Part shown: positions 49,478 to 59,188 of the stretch, one piece after another | Position numbering within the stretch: the stretch's first letter is position 1 | How the letters are laid out: every line of letters begins with the position of its first letter | Origin: Pigmentiphaga aceris | Lineage (GTDB): Bacteria > Pseudomonadota > Gammaproteobacteria > Burkholderiales > Burkholderiaceae_B | Length of the DNA: 64,000 bases | Direction: 5' to 3' | Assembly (NCBI RefSeq): GCF_008119665.1 | Contig: NZ_CP043046.1 | Coordinates: forward strand, 3,906,001 to 3,970,000 | Position numbers and translations under genes: made by a program | The notes under the pieces: generated by a model | What the model was told of the DNA's origin: nothing | Databases searched by the model: none | The model's input: the letters and a program-made list of their open reading frames with translations, nothing else

Positions 49478-51358
49478 TCAAGCCGCCCACTTGCGGGTGC
49501 CTGCCCCGGCTTGTGTTTCAGGCTGGGCATGCGCGTGGGGCTGGGCATGCGTTGGCAAGTGGGGTTGCGCAAGGGCTTGCGCCGAAGCGTGTCCAGGCCC
49601 CTGCCGCTGCCCACGGTCATGCGCGCCCGGCACAGCCGCGATCAGGCTGCGGGTGTATGCATGTTGCGGGGCCTGCCAGATCGTCTGGCGGTTGCCGAAT
49701 TCAACGATCTGGCCGTCATGCATCACCATCACCCGGTCGGCCAGATAACGCACCACTGCCAGGTCGTGCGAGATGAACAGATAAGACAGGCCGTAGACGT
49801 TCTTCAAGTCCATCAGCAGATTCAGAATCTGCGCCTGCACCGACACATCCAATGCCGACACCGGCTCGTCGCAGATCACCAGTTCCGGACGCAGCACCAG
49901 CGCGCGGGCAATGCCGATGCGTTGACGCTGACCACCAGAAAACTCGTGTGCATATCGACGCGCTGCCGTTGTGGGCAGGCCTACATCATCAAGAATTGCG
50001 GACACGCGGCGCGTGCGCTCGGCGCGGTCACGCACGCCGTGAATCTCCAGCGCATAACCCAGGATGTCGTCTACCCGGTGCCGGGGATTGAGCGAGCCAT
50101 AAGGGTCTTGGAAAATCATCTGCATGTGCTTGCGCCAAGGCAGCAAGGCACGCGCAGACAGCGCCAGCAAGTCCTGGCCGGCCAGCGTCACGCTGCCGCG
50201 CTGAGCGGCCGTCAGGCGCATGATGGCGCGTGACAGGCTGGACTTTCCGCAGCCCGATTCGCCCACCAAACCAAGCGTTTCGCCAGGTGCGATATCGAAG
50301 GACACCCCACGGACGGCATGCAGGTTGCCGTGAGCACTGGCGTAGTGCACGTGCAGGTCTTGGACGGCAAGCAGCGGCGACACGGGTGCCGCAGGCTTTG
50401 CGGATGACACATTCTGCCCAGCCGCCACACGCGGCGTCGGCCGCACCAATACAAACTCCCCCTTGGCATCCAATCGGATCTCAGGCAAGCGTGTATTGCT
50501 GTCGTGAGTTTGATCATCGCGCGAGAAGTGCAAGGATGCGCCCAGCAGCCCCCGGGTGTAGGGGCTGGCCGGCGCGGCAAACACACGCGCAGCATCGCCC
50601 TCTTCCAGCTTGCGCCCGCCATGCATCACCGCTACCCGGTCGGCCCATTGCGCCACCACGCCAAGATCGTGGGTGATCAACAGCACGGCCATGCCCAGTT
50701 CGCGGCGCAAGGAATCGATCAGCGCCAGAATCTGCGCCTGCACCGTCACGTCCAGCGCGGTGGTGGGCTCGTCGGCAATCAACAGACGCGGGCGGCAGGC
50801 AACCGCCATGGCGATCATCACGCGCTGACGTTGGCCGCCCGACAAGTGATGGGGATAGTCATCGAAACGACGCGACGCTGCAGGCAGCTGCACCAAGTCC
50901 AGCAGGTCGATTGCGCGTTGGCGTGCCTCGCGCGCGGAAAGCGGCTGGTGCAGCGTGATGGCTTCGGCCACCTGCTGACCAATGCTCAGCAAGGGGTTCA
51001 GGGAACTCATCGGCTCCTGAAAAATCATCGACACCCGATTGCCGCGCATGGCCGCCAATTGCTTGGGCGACAGCGCCAACACGTCTTCACCGTCCAGCAG
51101 AATGCGCCCGTCGATGCGTGCCTGCTGCGGCAACAGCCGCATGATCGACAGCGCCGTGGTGGACTTGCCGCAGCCCGACTCACCTACCAGCGCCACGGTT
51201 TGGCCGGCCTGCACCCGCAAGTCCAGCCCGTCGACCGCCACCTGCCCCGGAAAACGCACACGCAGGCCGCGCACATCAAGCAGCGCCTCGGCAGATGCCG
51301 CTTGGCTGCCCGACACCACTGTCTGTGCTGCAAACGTCTGTGTTGCGCTACCCGCCAT
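49478..51358 (-). CDS. Fused two-domain ABC importer ATPase (GsiA-like)
   Basis: The 626-residue protein joins DppD- and DppF-type ATPases in one chain. The first domain has Walker [10 protein letters not shown] at 59-67 and [19 protein letters not shown]. The second (from about 330) has a second GESGCGKSS and [19 protein letters not shown] with Walker [13 protein letters not shown]. The C-terminal 40 residues are rich in His, Ala, Gln and Pro and look like a low-complexity tail. It is the first gene of the set; the binding-protein gene follows after about 165 nt. Confidence 0.93.
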   Translation of the reverse strand: MAGSATQTFAAQTVVSGSQAASAEALLDVRGLRVRFPGQVAVDGLDLRVQAGQTVALVGESGCGKSTTALSIMRLLPQQARIDGRILLDGEDVLALSPKQLAAMRGNRVSMIFQEPMSSLNPLLSIGQQVAEAITLHQPLSAREARQRAIDLLDLVQLPAASRRFDDYPHHLSGGQRQRVMIAMAVACRPRLLIADEPTTALDVTVQAQILALIDSLRRELGMAVLLITHDLGVVAQWADRVAVMHGGRKLEEGDAARVFAAPASPYTRGLLGASLHFSRDDQTHDSNTRLPEIRLDAKGEFVLVRPTPRVAAGQNVSSAKPAAPVSPLLAVQDLHVHYASAHGNLHAVRGVSFDIAPGETLGLVGESGCGKSSLSRAIMRLTAAQRGSVTLAGQDLLALSARALLPWRKHMQMIFQDPYGSLNPRHRVDDILGYALEIHGVRDRAERTRRVSAILDDVGLPTTAARRYAHEFSGGQRQRIGIARALVLRPELVICDEPVSALDVSVQAQILNLLMDLKNVYGLSYLFISHDLAVVRYLADRVMVMHDGQIVEFGNRQTIWQAPQHAYTRSLIAAVPGAHDRGQRQGPGHASAQALAQPHLPTHAQPHAHAQPETQAGAGTRKWAA

Positions 51359-51842
51359 CAATCACCCTGCCGTCGAAAGAATCGAATCGCCGGCCAAGGC
51401 GCGACGTCCTGCGTGGCAATGCTTCTGCCACCGATCAGGCACCTATTGAATCGTTGTCGTGCGCAATCCTGAAGTATTCTTTTCTACTAACCTTATGCCT
51501 GCAAAAGACGAATTCAAGTCTTTGTTTTTATTGATATTTTTACCTCAACCATCCATTAGAAAATATCGTTTCGGAATAAGGGTTTGATCCTGCCGGCAGG
51601 GGTCGGCGAGCTTTCCAGCCACCGCAAAAAGCAACAGGGCCAAGTGCTGATCATCATGGATGACCTCACCATGAATGACTCACACTTGGCCCTGTCTGGG
51701 CATTGCATTTAAAACGGCTTCAGCCTTGTCTCAAGCCCGGCCTACCATCAACTTCGATTCTGCCCTGCCCTGCTGGTTCGAGGCCCAAGCGGACCACGAG
51801 GACCACAAGCACCAAGCGCACCACGCGGCCCAACCACCCATC
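51359..51842. other. Intergenic stretch between the ABC importer and lpxO genes
   Basis: No gene is visible in these 484 bases. The half near the ABC genes (51465-51580) is AT-rich, unlike its surroundings, and probably contains their promoter. The terminator at 51619-51695 belongs to the lpxO-like gene on the same strand. Confidence 0.45.
51619..51695 (-). terminator. Terminator-like long hairpin after the lpxO-like gene
   Basis: ACAGGGCCAAGTG (51634-51646) and its inverse (51683-51695) form a 13-bp perfect stem with a 36-nt loop. Read on the minus strand it is followed by TTGCTTTTTGCGG, which supports termination of the lpxO-like gene 150 nt upstream. The loop contains TCATCATGGATGA-like smaller inversions. 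Confidence 0.55.
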
Positions 51843-52751
51843 TCAACCAAAGATAATCAGCGCAGCCAAGCCCACCATCAGGCTGAACTTGATCACCTTG
51901 TACACGGTCTTGTTCCAGGCCTTCAGGCGACGACGGTACTTGCCGATCACCGAGAACACATAGAACACCTTGTTGATGCCACCGGTCTGGTCGCCCGTCT
52001 CGTTGGGCGAGCTGGCAGCCGTCATCACCTTGCGACCGAACCAGCCGTTGAACACTTCAGCCCAGCGATAACGCAGCGGGCGTTCAATGTCGCAGAACAG
52101 AATGATGCGGTTGGCATCGCTGGTGTTTTCGGCCGAGTGGATGAAGGTCTCGTCGAACACCACGCTTTTGCCATCACGCCAGCTGTAGACCTGACCATCG
52201 ACCACGATGTTGCAGCGGTCGTCGTTCGGCGTGACCAACCCCAGGTGATAACGCAGCGAACCGGCATACGGATCACGGTGGGCATTGAGCTTGCCGCCCG
52301 GGGGCAGCTCGGCAAACATCGCCGCCTTCACTTCCGGGATGCCGCGCAGAATTTCCACGGTACGCGGGCACATCGCCAGCGCAGACGGGTGCTGGGCTTC
52401 GTACCATTTCAGGTAGAAACGCTTCCAGCCGGTCTTGAAGAAGGAATTGAAACCCGCGTCGTCATTGTTGGCGGCAGCACGGATCTGCTGGGCTTGCGCC
52501 AGCGCCACCGCTTCGTCGCGGATGATGTGCCAGTTGTCGTCCAGCACCTTCAGCGCGGGCACGTGCCGGGCGTCGATATACGGCGTGGCGGGCACTTTCG
52601 ACGTCAGGTACATCAGTACGTTGACGGGTGCCAGCACCGCGGAATGATTGAACAGCTGCCGAAGAAAGCCGAACCGGACCCGTCCACGGAAGTGAACGTA
52701 GGCGATCGACGACAAATAGATGACCACAAGGGCCCATTTTACGAAAGTCAC
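51843..52751 (-). CDS. lpxO: LpxO-like aspartyl/asparaginyl beta-hydroxylase
   Basis: The 302-residue Fe(II)/2-oxoglutarate dioxygenase has a membrane anchor at each end (residues about 3-20 and 280-300). The catalytic segments are NAHRDPYAGSLRYHLGLV (metal His and Asp) and VVFDETFIHSAENTSDANRIILFCD (second His and 2-oxoglutarate Arg). LpxO hydroxylates the secondary acyl chain of lipid A at carbon 2, which alters outer-membrane charge and immune recognition. GTG 52751 is chosen, with AGGT before it; upstream residues are arginine-rich and atypical. A general peptide hydroxylase role cannot be ruled out. Confidence 0.8.
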   Translation of the reverse strand: MTFVKWALVVIYLSSIAYVHFRGRVRFGFLRQLFNHSAVLAPVNVLMYLTSKVPATPYIDARHVPALKVLDDNWHIIRDEAVALAQAQQIRAAANNDDAGFNSFFKTGWKRFYLKWYEAQHPSALAMCPRTVEILRGIPEVKAAMFAELPPGGKLNAHRDPYAGSLRYHLGLVTPNDDRCNIVVDGQVYSWRDGKSVVFDETFIHSAENTSDANRIILFCDIERPLRYRWAEVFNGWFGRKVMTAASSPNETGDQTGGINKVFYVFSVIGKYRRRLKAWNKTVYKVIKFSLMVGLAALIIFG

Positions 52752-52844
52752 GCGATGACCTGCAGAGCGTTGAACCGGCGCCAAGCGTAACCCCACGGGG
52801 CACGCGCTGTAAAACCCTGATGCCCGGCGGCGCAGCACGCACGC

Positions 52845-52885
52845 AAAAACGCCGGCCAAATGAAACGCCGGCCAAATGGCCGGCG
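52845..52885 (-). terminator. Rho-independent terminator after the quinone oxidoreductase gene
   Basis: CGCCGGCC and GGCCGGCG (52866-52885) form a perfect 8-bp stem with loop AAAT. A second copy of CGCCGGCC stands at 52850-52857 next to a run of five A. On the minus strand this gives a choice of two stems, the outer one followed by TTTTT. Confidence 0.65.
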
Positions 52886-52980
52886 TATGGGGCTGATGTA
52901 TGGCATCTGGTGCCTACACCAAGGTGCCCGACCCGGCCACACGCAAGCGTGCAGCCAGATGCCAGATCACACGATTACGC

Positions 52981-53958
52981 TCAGTCCAGCGTGAAAATCG
53001 TGGAACCCGTGGTCTTGCGGCTTTCCAGGGCTCTGTGCGCCTCGGCAGCCTGCGACAAGGGGAAGCGCTGGTCGATCTGCACCACGATGTCCTTGGACTT
53101 GATCAGCCCGAACAGTTCGTCTGCAGCCGCTTGCAGCTTCTCAGCCGTGGCCACATGGGTGCCAAGCGTGGGACGCGTGACATAGATCGAGCCCTTCTGC
53201 GCCAGGATGCCCAGGTTCACGCCCGTCACCGGGCCAGACGCATTGCCGAAGCTGACCACCAGGCCACGTGCCTGCACGGAATCCAGCGAAGCTTCCCAGG
53301 TGTCTTTGCCCACACCGTCGTAGACCACCGGCACTTTCTTGCCACCGGTGAGTTCCAGCACGCGCTCGGCCACATTTTCGTGGCTGTAGTCGATGGTTTC
53401 CCATGCGCCGTGCTCACGAGCCAGCTTTGCCTTTTCGGGGCTGGACACCGTACCGATCAACTTCACGCCCAGCGCGCGTGCCCATTGGCATGCAAACAAG
53501 CCAACGCCACCTGCAGCAGCGTGGAACAGAATGGTCTCGTCACCTTGCAGACGATAAGTCTGACGGAACAGGTACTGCGTCGTCAGGCCTTTCAGCATCG
53601 ACGCAGCAGCTTGTTCGAAGCTGATCCACGAAGGCAGCTTGACCAATTGGTGTGCGGGCACGTTGCGCACTTCGGCGTAGGCACCCAGCGGGCTTTGGCC
53701 ATAGGCCACGCGGTCGCCCACTTTCAGGCGCTTCACGCTTGCGCCCACTTCTTCAACCACGCCAGCACCTTCAAAACCCAGGCCATGCGGCAGCGGGCTG
53801 GGATACAGGCCAGTGCGATAGTAGGTATCGATGTAGTTCAGACCGATCGCGTGCTGGCGGATACGGACTTCGTCTGGGCCGGGCGCAGCCACGTCCACGT
53901 CGACAAACTTCAAGACTTCAGGTCCACCGTGTTGATCGATCTGGATTGCCTTGGGCAT
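52981..53958 (-). CDS. qor: Quinone oxidoreductase (zeta-crystallin type)
   Basis: The 325-residue NADPH:quinone oxidoreductase of the zinc-free MDR family starts MPKAIQIDQHGGPEVLKF, the standard QOR start. The nucleotide-binding motif AAAGGVG occurs in the Rossmann part, and the zinc-binding cysteines are absent as expected. It performs one-electron or allylic reductions that protect against reactive quinones. ATG 53958 is chosen by homology. The EamA transporter gene lies 117 nt upstream on the same strand. Confidence 0.94.
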   Translation of the reverse strand: MPKAIQIDQHGGPEVLKFVDVDVAAPGPDEVRIRQHAIGLNYIDTYYRTGLYPSPLPHGLGFEGAGVVEEVGASVKRLKVGDRVAYGQSPLGAYAEVRNVPAHQLVKLPSWISFEQAAASMLKGLTTQYLFRQTYRLQGDETILFHAAAGGVGLFACQWARALGVKLIGTVSSPEKAKLAREHGAWETIDYSHENVAERVLELTGGKKVPVVYDGVGKDTWEASLDSVQARGLVVSFGNASGPVTGVNLGILAQKGSIYVTRPTLGTHVATAEKLQAAADELFGLIKSKDIVVQIDQRFPLSQAAEAHRALESRKTTGSTIFTLD

Positions 53959-54075
53959 TGATGACTCCTGGTGCAAGGAATATGACTGGAAAATTTGCGC
54001 AGCAACCGCTGCAGAAATGACTGCAGGCAAATGGTCTGTGACGATACACCCGCGCATGCGTGCACCACAGAAGCC

Positions 54076-55035
54076 TCACACCTTTTTTCGACTCAGGATG
54101 AAGATACCGACCAGCACCAATGACATGCCGGACAACTGCCAGCTGGTAATCGGCTCATCAAGCAGCCATGCCCCCAGGAACAGCGTGGACACCGGCCCCA
54201 CCATGCCCATCTGCGAAGCGCTGGGCGGACCGATGCGCTGAACAGCCCACATGGTCGCGAACACCGGCGCCACCGTGCACAGCACCGCGTTCAACAAGGA
54301 ATACCCATACACCTCGGGGGGTTGCTGGAACAATTTTGCGGCGGGATGGACCAGCAGGTACTGGATCACACAGGCCACGCTCGATACACACATCGCATAG
54401 GCCACCAACCGGGTGGCGCCTACGCGGGCCAGCAATTCACCCGACAGGATCAGATAGCAGGAATAGCTGACCGCCGATGCCAGCACCAGCAAAGACCCCA
54501 GCACCACTGCGCCCCCACCCAGCGAGGCGTCGTGCACGAACACCAGCAAGATGCCGCCATAGGACACGCCCAGCGCCAGCAATTCGCGCTTCGTGACCGG
54601 CCGCCGCAGCACCAGCACAGTGATCAGCACCACGATGGTGGGCGTCAGGAACAGAATCAGGCGTTCCAGGCCGGCGCTGATGTATTCCAGGCCCAGGAAG
54701 TCCAGAAAACTCGCCAGGTAATAGCCCAGCAGGCCCAGCACGATGATGCGCGCCCCATCTCTGCGGCTGAGCAGCGCGTTGCGTTTCTTCGCCCGCTGAC
54801 GCTCTGCATAGGCGATCAGCAGGAAGAACGGAAACGAGAAAATCATCCGGAACGCGATCAGCGTGACCGCGTCGACGCCGTAGCGATACGTCAGCTTGGC
54901 CACGATAGCCTTGCCCGAGAACAGGATCGCCCCCAGCGCGGCCAGGCTCATGCCGATGATCAGATTGCGCCGGGACCCAGCTTGTACGGGGGGAGCGGCA
55001 GGGGATGAGGTAGGTGGGGAGGCAGGAGAAGACAT
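54076..55035 (-). CDS. EamA-family (DMT) transporter
   Basis: The 319-residue inner-membrane protein has ten hydrophobic segments in two EamA repeats (about 25-155 and 175-315). A Pro/Ser-rich cytosolic start (SSPASPPTSSPAAPPVQAG) precedes the first helix. Members export amino acids or other metabolites; the substrate is unknown. GGCAGGAG stands upstream of the ATG as ribosome-binding site. Confidence 0.88.
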   Translation of the reverse strand: MSSPASPPTSSPAAPPVQAGSRRNLIIGMSLAALGAILFSGKAIVAKLTYRYGVDAVTLIAFRMIFSFPFFLLIAYAERQRAKKRNALLSRRDGARIIVLGLLGYYLASFLDFLGLEYISAGLERLILFLTPTIVVLITVLVLRRPVTKRELLALGVSYGGILLVFVHDASLGGGAVVLGSLLVLASAVSYSCYLILSGELLARVGATRLVAYAMCVSSVACVIQYLLVHPAAKLFQQPPEVYGYSLLNAVLCTVAPVFATMWAVQRIGPPSASQMGMVGPVSTLFLGAWLLDEPITSWQLSGMSLVLVGIFILSRKKV

Positions 55036-55542
55036 CAGCAGCGGGAAATAAGGCCGGGTCGGCGGCCGTCTTGCAGATTTGCCATGCCGAGATCTGACCG
55101 AAGTATCAATCCTGCACTAAAATGGCGAGTTGCAGGAAGACAATGTGGCAGACCACCCCATGTTGGTGCATTTCTTTTCCATGCTCAAAAGCAGTGCGCG
55201 AGCCGATTTTCAGAATCGCCGACACAAGCTTGGCGCGACCTTGACACGACCCGATCTGACCATTTGGTCAGTTTTGATACGAGCCTGGCTGACAGAACCG
55301 AATTGGCAGCCTGGGCCGCTGCGCATGGCATCGAATTTGCTTTTGCGTACGGGGCGCGACTGCCGGTGAAGTCCCGGCGGCGCGTGCCGGAACAGCCCCG
55401 CTCCTGTCGTTCCGGCACCTGACCGCAGCTTGTCGCTGCACGCTTTTCGCAAGAATCGACATTCTTCCTGTTTTTGTCCGCTTCATCCGCTTTGTCCGCA
55501 TCCGTTTTGTCCGATCACGTCCACATTCCAAAGGCTCACCCC
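55036..55542. other. Intergenic stretch before the nucleoside importer operon
   Basis: I see no credible gene in these 507 bases. Promoters for the EamA gene (minus) and the BMP operon (plus) must lie here. Near 55470-55517 there is a run of TTTGTCCG words (about five, unevenly spaced). I could not identify a purine riboswitch by eye. Confidence 0.4.
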
Positions 55543-56541
55543 ATGACCACTCGCCGCACTCTGCTGTCGGCTGGCGCCGCGCTGATCGCGCTGTCCACCG
55601 GCCTGTCGCTGCCCGCATTCGCGCAGGAAAAAATCAAGGTCGCCGCCATCTACACGGTGCCCGTTGAACAGCAGTGGGTCAGCCGCATCCACAAGGCACT
55701 CGACGCAGCCAAGGCGCGCGGCGAGATCGACTACGTGTTCTCGGAAAACGTCACCAACGCCGACTACGAGCGCGTCATGCGCCAGTACGCCGAGCAAGGC
55801 AACAAGTTCATCGTGGGCGAAGCCTTCGCGGTGGAAGCTGCTGCCCGCAAGGTTGCCAAGGACTACCCGAAGACCGCCTTCCTGCTGGGTTCCTCGGGCA
55901 AGCCCCAGGCCCCCAACTTCGCGGTCTTCGACAACTACATCCAGGAACCGGCCTACTTGAGCGGCATGATCGCCGGTGGCATGAGCAAGACCAACAAGAT
56001 CGGTCTGGTTGGCGGCTACCCCATCCCTGAAGTCAACCGCCTGATGCACGCCTTCATGGCCGGTGCCAAGGAAACCAACCCGAAGGCCGAATTCACGGTC
56101 AGCTTCATCGGTTCGTGGTTCGATCCCCCGAAGGCCAAGGAAGCGTCGTTCGCCATGATCGACAAGGGCGTGGACGTGCTGTATGCCGAGCGCTTCGGTG
56201 TGTCCGACGCCGCCAAGGAACGCGGCAAGCTGGCCATCGGCAATGTCGTGAACACCCAGCCGCAGTACCCGGAAACCGTGGTGGCCTCGGCACTGTGGAG
56301 CATGGAACCCACGATCAACGAAGCGCTGAAGGCCATCAAGGCAGGCACCTTCAAGGAAGCCGACTACGGCGTCTACTCGACCATGAAGCACAAGGGGTCG
56401 GAACTGGCACCGCTGGGTACCTTCGAGTCCAAGGTTCCGGCTGACCTGATCGCCAAGGTCAAGGCACGTGAACAGGAAATCCGTGACGGCAAGCTCGTCG
56501 TGGTGGTAAACGACAAAGAGCCGAAGTCGACGGCACGTTGA
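55543..56541 (+). CDS. BMP-family nucleoside/nucleobase-binding protein
   Basis: The 332-residue periplasmic binding protein of the Bmp/PnrA family binds nucleosides or purine-like ligands for ABC import. The Tat-like or Sec signal MTTRRTLLSAGAALIALSTGLSLPAFAQ is followed by the mature domain with YTVPVEQQWVSRIHKALD, FIVGEAFAVEAAARKVAKDYP and KIGLVGGYPIPEVNRLMHAF. It is the first of six genes in one direction; its stop overlaps the ATPase start (TGATG). Confidence 0.92.
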   Translation: MTTRRTLLSAGAALIALSTGLSLPAFAQEKIKVAAIYTVPVEQQWVSRIHKALDAAKARGEIDYVFSENVTNADYERVMRQYAEQGNKFIVGEAFAVEAAARKVAKDYPKTAFLLGSSGKPQAPNFAVFDNYIQEPAYLSGMIAGGMSKTNKIGLVGGYPIPEVNRLMHAFMAGAKETNPKAEFTVSFIGSWFDPPKAKEASFAMIDKGVDVLYAERFGVSDAAKERGKLAIGNVVNTQPQYPETVVASALWSMEPTINEALKAIKAGTFKEADYGVYSTMKHKGSELAPLGTFESKVPADLIAKVKAREQEIRDGKLVVVVNDKEPKSTAR

Positions 56542-58109
56542 TGACTGCACAGACTGCCCTCCTGCTTCGTGGGATCACGAAGCGCTTCGGCAGCCTGACT
56601 GCCAACGACGATATCTCGCTGACGGTGAACAGCGGCGAAGTCCTTGCCCTGCTGGGCGAGAACGGCGCCGGCAAGTCCACCCTGGTGTCTATCCTGTTCG
56701 GTCACTACGTGGCCGACGCAGGCAACATCGAGGTATTCGGCCAGCCGCTGCCGCCGGGTCGTCCAGACCTGGCGCTGGCGGCGGGTGTCGGCATGGTCCA
56801 CCAGCACTTCACCCTGGCCGACAATCTGTCGGTCCTGGATAACGTGCTGGTTGGAACCGAGTCGCTGTGGCGCTGGCGCTCTGGCCGCAAGGAAGCCCAG
56901 GCGCGTATTGTCGCGCTGGGCGAACGTTTTGGTCTGGCTGTCGATCCGGACGCCCGTGTGGGTGATCTGTCGGTCGGTGAAAAACAGCGGGTCGAAATTC
57001 TGAAAGCGCTGTATCGCGGCGCGCGTATTCTGATTCTGGACGAGCCGACATCGGTCTTGACCCCGCAGGAAGTGGACGCCTTGTTCGCCACCTTGCGCGG
57101 TTTCATTGCCGAAGGTCTGGCCGTCATCTTCATTTCGCACAAGCTTGACGAAGTGATGGCGATCTCGCATCGCGTGTCCGTGCTGCGCCAGGGCAAACTG
57201 GTGGCCGAGCGCGATACCGTTGCCACCAACCCCAGCGAACTGGCCGAACTGATGGTCGGTCGCAAAGTGGAAATGCCGCGCCTGGCAGATTCCTCGGGTG
57301 CGCCTGCGTCCATGCCGGTGTTGCAGTTGAAGCAAGTCACGGTAACCGGTGGTGGTCATGGGGGCCGCGCCAGCAAGCTCGAAGCGCTGGACCTGACCGT
57401 GCATCAGCATGAAATCCTGGCGGTTGCAGGGGTTGCCGGTAATGGCCAGCAAGCATTGGTGTCGGTGCTGACCGGCATGCACGCGCCCGACAGCGGCACC
57501 ATCCGCCTGGGGACCGCCTCGGAAGCAGCACCGATTGCGCCTGCCCAGTGGACCGCACGTGGCGTGGGCCGCATTCCCGAAGACCGTCACGGCGAAGGCA
57601 TGATCGGTGATGCCGCGCTGTGGGAAAACGCGATTGTCGAAGACCTGCACGACCCGCGCTTTGCGCGCTTCGGCCTGATCCGGGCCGGTGCTGGCCGTGC
57701 GTGGGCCAAGACACTGGTGGAACGCTTCGACGTGCGTGCTGCCTCGCTGGATGTGCGTACGCGCAGCCTGTCGGGCGGCAACATGCAAAAACTCATTCTC
57801 GGCCGCACGTTGGCGCGCGAACCGCGCCTGATCGTGGCCGATCAACCGACCTGGGGCCTGGACATCGGGGCCGTCTCTTATGTGCACTCGCAGTTGCTTG
57901 CCGCACGCACGCGTGGGGCTGGCGTGCTGCTGATTTCCGAAGACCTGGAAGAGATCTTTGCCTTGGCCGACCGCATTGCCGTGCTGTGCGCCGGTCGCCT
58001 GGTGGCCGTGCGCCCCGCGCGCGACTGGACGCTGGCCAGCATTGGCCTGGCCATGACCGGCGTTGACCCGGCCACCATTCCGGTGGCTGATGCAGGAGCC
58101 ACAGCATGA
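56541..58109 (+). CDS. Nucleoside-type ABC importer ATPase (two fused domains)
   Basis: The 522-residue ATPase has two ABC domains, as in sugar and nucleoside importers (NupO/YufO type). Domain one has GENGAGKST at 39-47, LSVGEKQRVEILKALYR and ILILDEPTSVLTP. Domain two (from about 265) has the degenerate Walker A region AGVAGNGQQ usual in this family, and RSLSGGNMQKLILGRTLAREP. It overlaps both neighbours by a few bases. Confidence 0.94.
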   Translation: MTAQTALLLRGITKRFGSLTANDDISLTVNSGEVLALLGENGAGKSTLVSILFGHYVADAGNIEVFGQPLPPGRPDLALAAGVGMVHQHFTLADNLSVLDNVLVGTESLWRWRSGRKEAQARIVALGERFGLAVDPDARVGDLSVGEKQRVEILKALYRGARILILDEPTSVLTPQEVDALFATLRGFIAEGLAVIFISHKLDEVMAISHRVSVLRQGKLVAERDTVATNPSELAELMVGRKVEMPRLADSSGAPASMPVLQLKQVTVTGGGHGGRASKLEALDLTVHQHEILAVAGVAGNGQQALVSVLTGMHAPDSGTIRLGTASEAAPIAPAQWTARGVGRIPEDRHGEGMIGDAALWENAIVEDLHDPRFARFGLIRAGAGRAWAKTLVERFDVRAASLDVRTRSLSGGNMQKLILGRTLAREPRLIVADQPTWGLDIGAVSYVHSQLLAARTRGAGVLLISEDLEEIFALADRIAVLCAGRLVAVRPARDWTLASIGLAMTGVDPATIPVADAGATA

Positions 58110-59188
58110 TCGGCGCATGGCGTTTGGAACGCCGTACCGAACCCAGCCGCACCGCCACCGCGCTTGCGCCGCTGGCGGCCATTGCCTTCACCTTGCTGGT
58201 ATGCGCGGCGCTGGTCGCCTGGGCGGGCGCACCGATCGGCCAGACCTATGCCCTGCTGTTCGATGGGGCCTTCGGTTCACGTTTCGCTATCTCGGAAACA
58301 CTGACCCGTGCCACCCCGTTGATCTTGACCGGCCTGGCCTGCGCCGTGGCATTCCGGGCGCGGCTGTTCAACATCGGGGCCGAAGGTCAGTTGTACCTGG
58401 GTGCGCTGGCTGCCGTCGCGGTCGGTGGCATGCACGGCGGCGAGGCGCTGGACTGGCCCATGCCCGTGCTGTTCGCTGCCATGATGGCCGCTGCTGCGCT
58501 GGCCGGTGCCGTCTGGCTGCTGATCCCGGCCTTGATGAAAGCCAAGCTGGGTGTGGACGAAGTCGTCACCACGCTGCTGGGCAATTTCATCGTGCTGCTG
58601 ATCGTGTCGATGATGCTCGATGGTCCGATGAAAGACCCGATGGCCATGGGTTGGCCACAATCGGTGGCGCTGGCATCGGACCTGGAACTCGGCAAGCTGA
58701 TCGAACGCACGCGCGCCCACACCGGGCTGCTGTGGGCGGCTGGTCTGGCCGTGGTCGTGTGGCTGGTCAACCGCTACACCGTGTTCGGATTCCGCATGCG
58801 TGCCGTGGGTGCCAATGCCCACGCATCGAAATTCCTCGGCCTGCCCGTTACGCGCGTGATGATCGGAACCGCCCTGCTGTCGGGTGCCCTGGCCGGTCTG
58901 GCCGGTGCCATCGAAGTGGCCGGTCGCACCAGCTACGTCACCTTGGACATGTCGCCGGGCTACGGCTACAGCGGTGTGGTGGTGGCCATGCTGGCTGCGC
59001 TGCACCCGCTGGGTGTGGTTGCAGCCGCCGTGTTCGTGGCAGGTGTGCTGGTCGGTGCCGATAGCATGAGCCGCGCGATTGCCGTCCCCAACTACATCGC
59101 TGACGTGATCGTTGCCACCGCCTTGTTGTCCATGCTGGTCGCGATGCTGTTCTCGCAATACCGGCTGCGCCGCATGGGAGCCGCATGA
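58106..59188 (+). CDS. Nucleoside-type ABC importer permease 1
   Basis: The 360-residue permease of the BPD_transp_2 family (NupP type) has eight to nine helices. Typical segments are ALLFDGAFGSRFAISETLTRATPLILTGLACAVAFRARLFNIGAEGQLYLGALAAVAVG and FGFRMRAVGANAHASKFLGLPVTRVM, the latter being the coupling loop. It starts four bases inside the ATPase gene. Confidence 0.93.
   Translation: MIGAWRLERRTEPSRTATALAPLAAIAFTLLVCAALVAWAGAPIGQTYALLFDGAFGSRFAISETLTRATPLILTGLACAVAFRARLFNIGAEGQLYLGALAAVAVGGMHGGEALDWPMPVLFAAMMAAAALAGAVWLLIPALMKAKLGVDEVVTTLLGNFIVLLIVSMMLDGPMKDPMAMGWPQSVALASDLELGKLIERTRAHTGLLWAAGLAVVVWLVNRYTVFGFRMRAVGANAHASKFLGLPVTRVMIGTALLSGALAGLAGAIEVAGRTSYVTLDMSPGYGYSGVVVAMLAALHPLGVVAAAVFVAGVLVGADSMSRAIAVPNYIADVIVATALLSMLVAMLFSQYRLRRMGAA

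Noticed and set aside
55084..55422. Possible small gene before the BMP operon
   Set aside because: No ribosome-binding site, overlapping alternatives in other frames and no familiar domain.
55360..55542. Possible purine riboswitch before the nucleoside importer
   Set aside because: I could not find the conserved loop and three-way-junction bases by eye; an Rfam scan would settle it.
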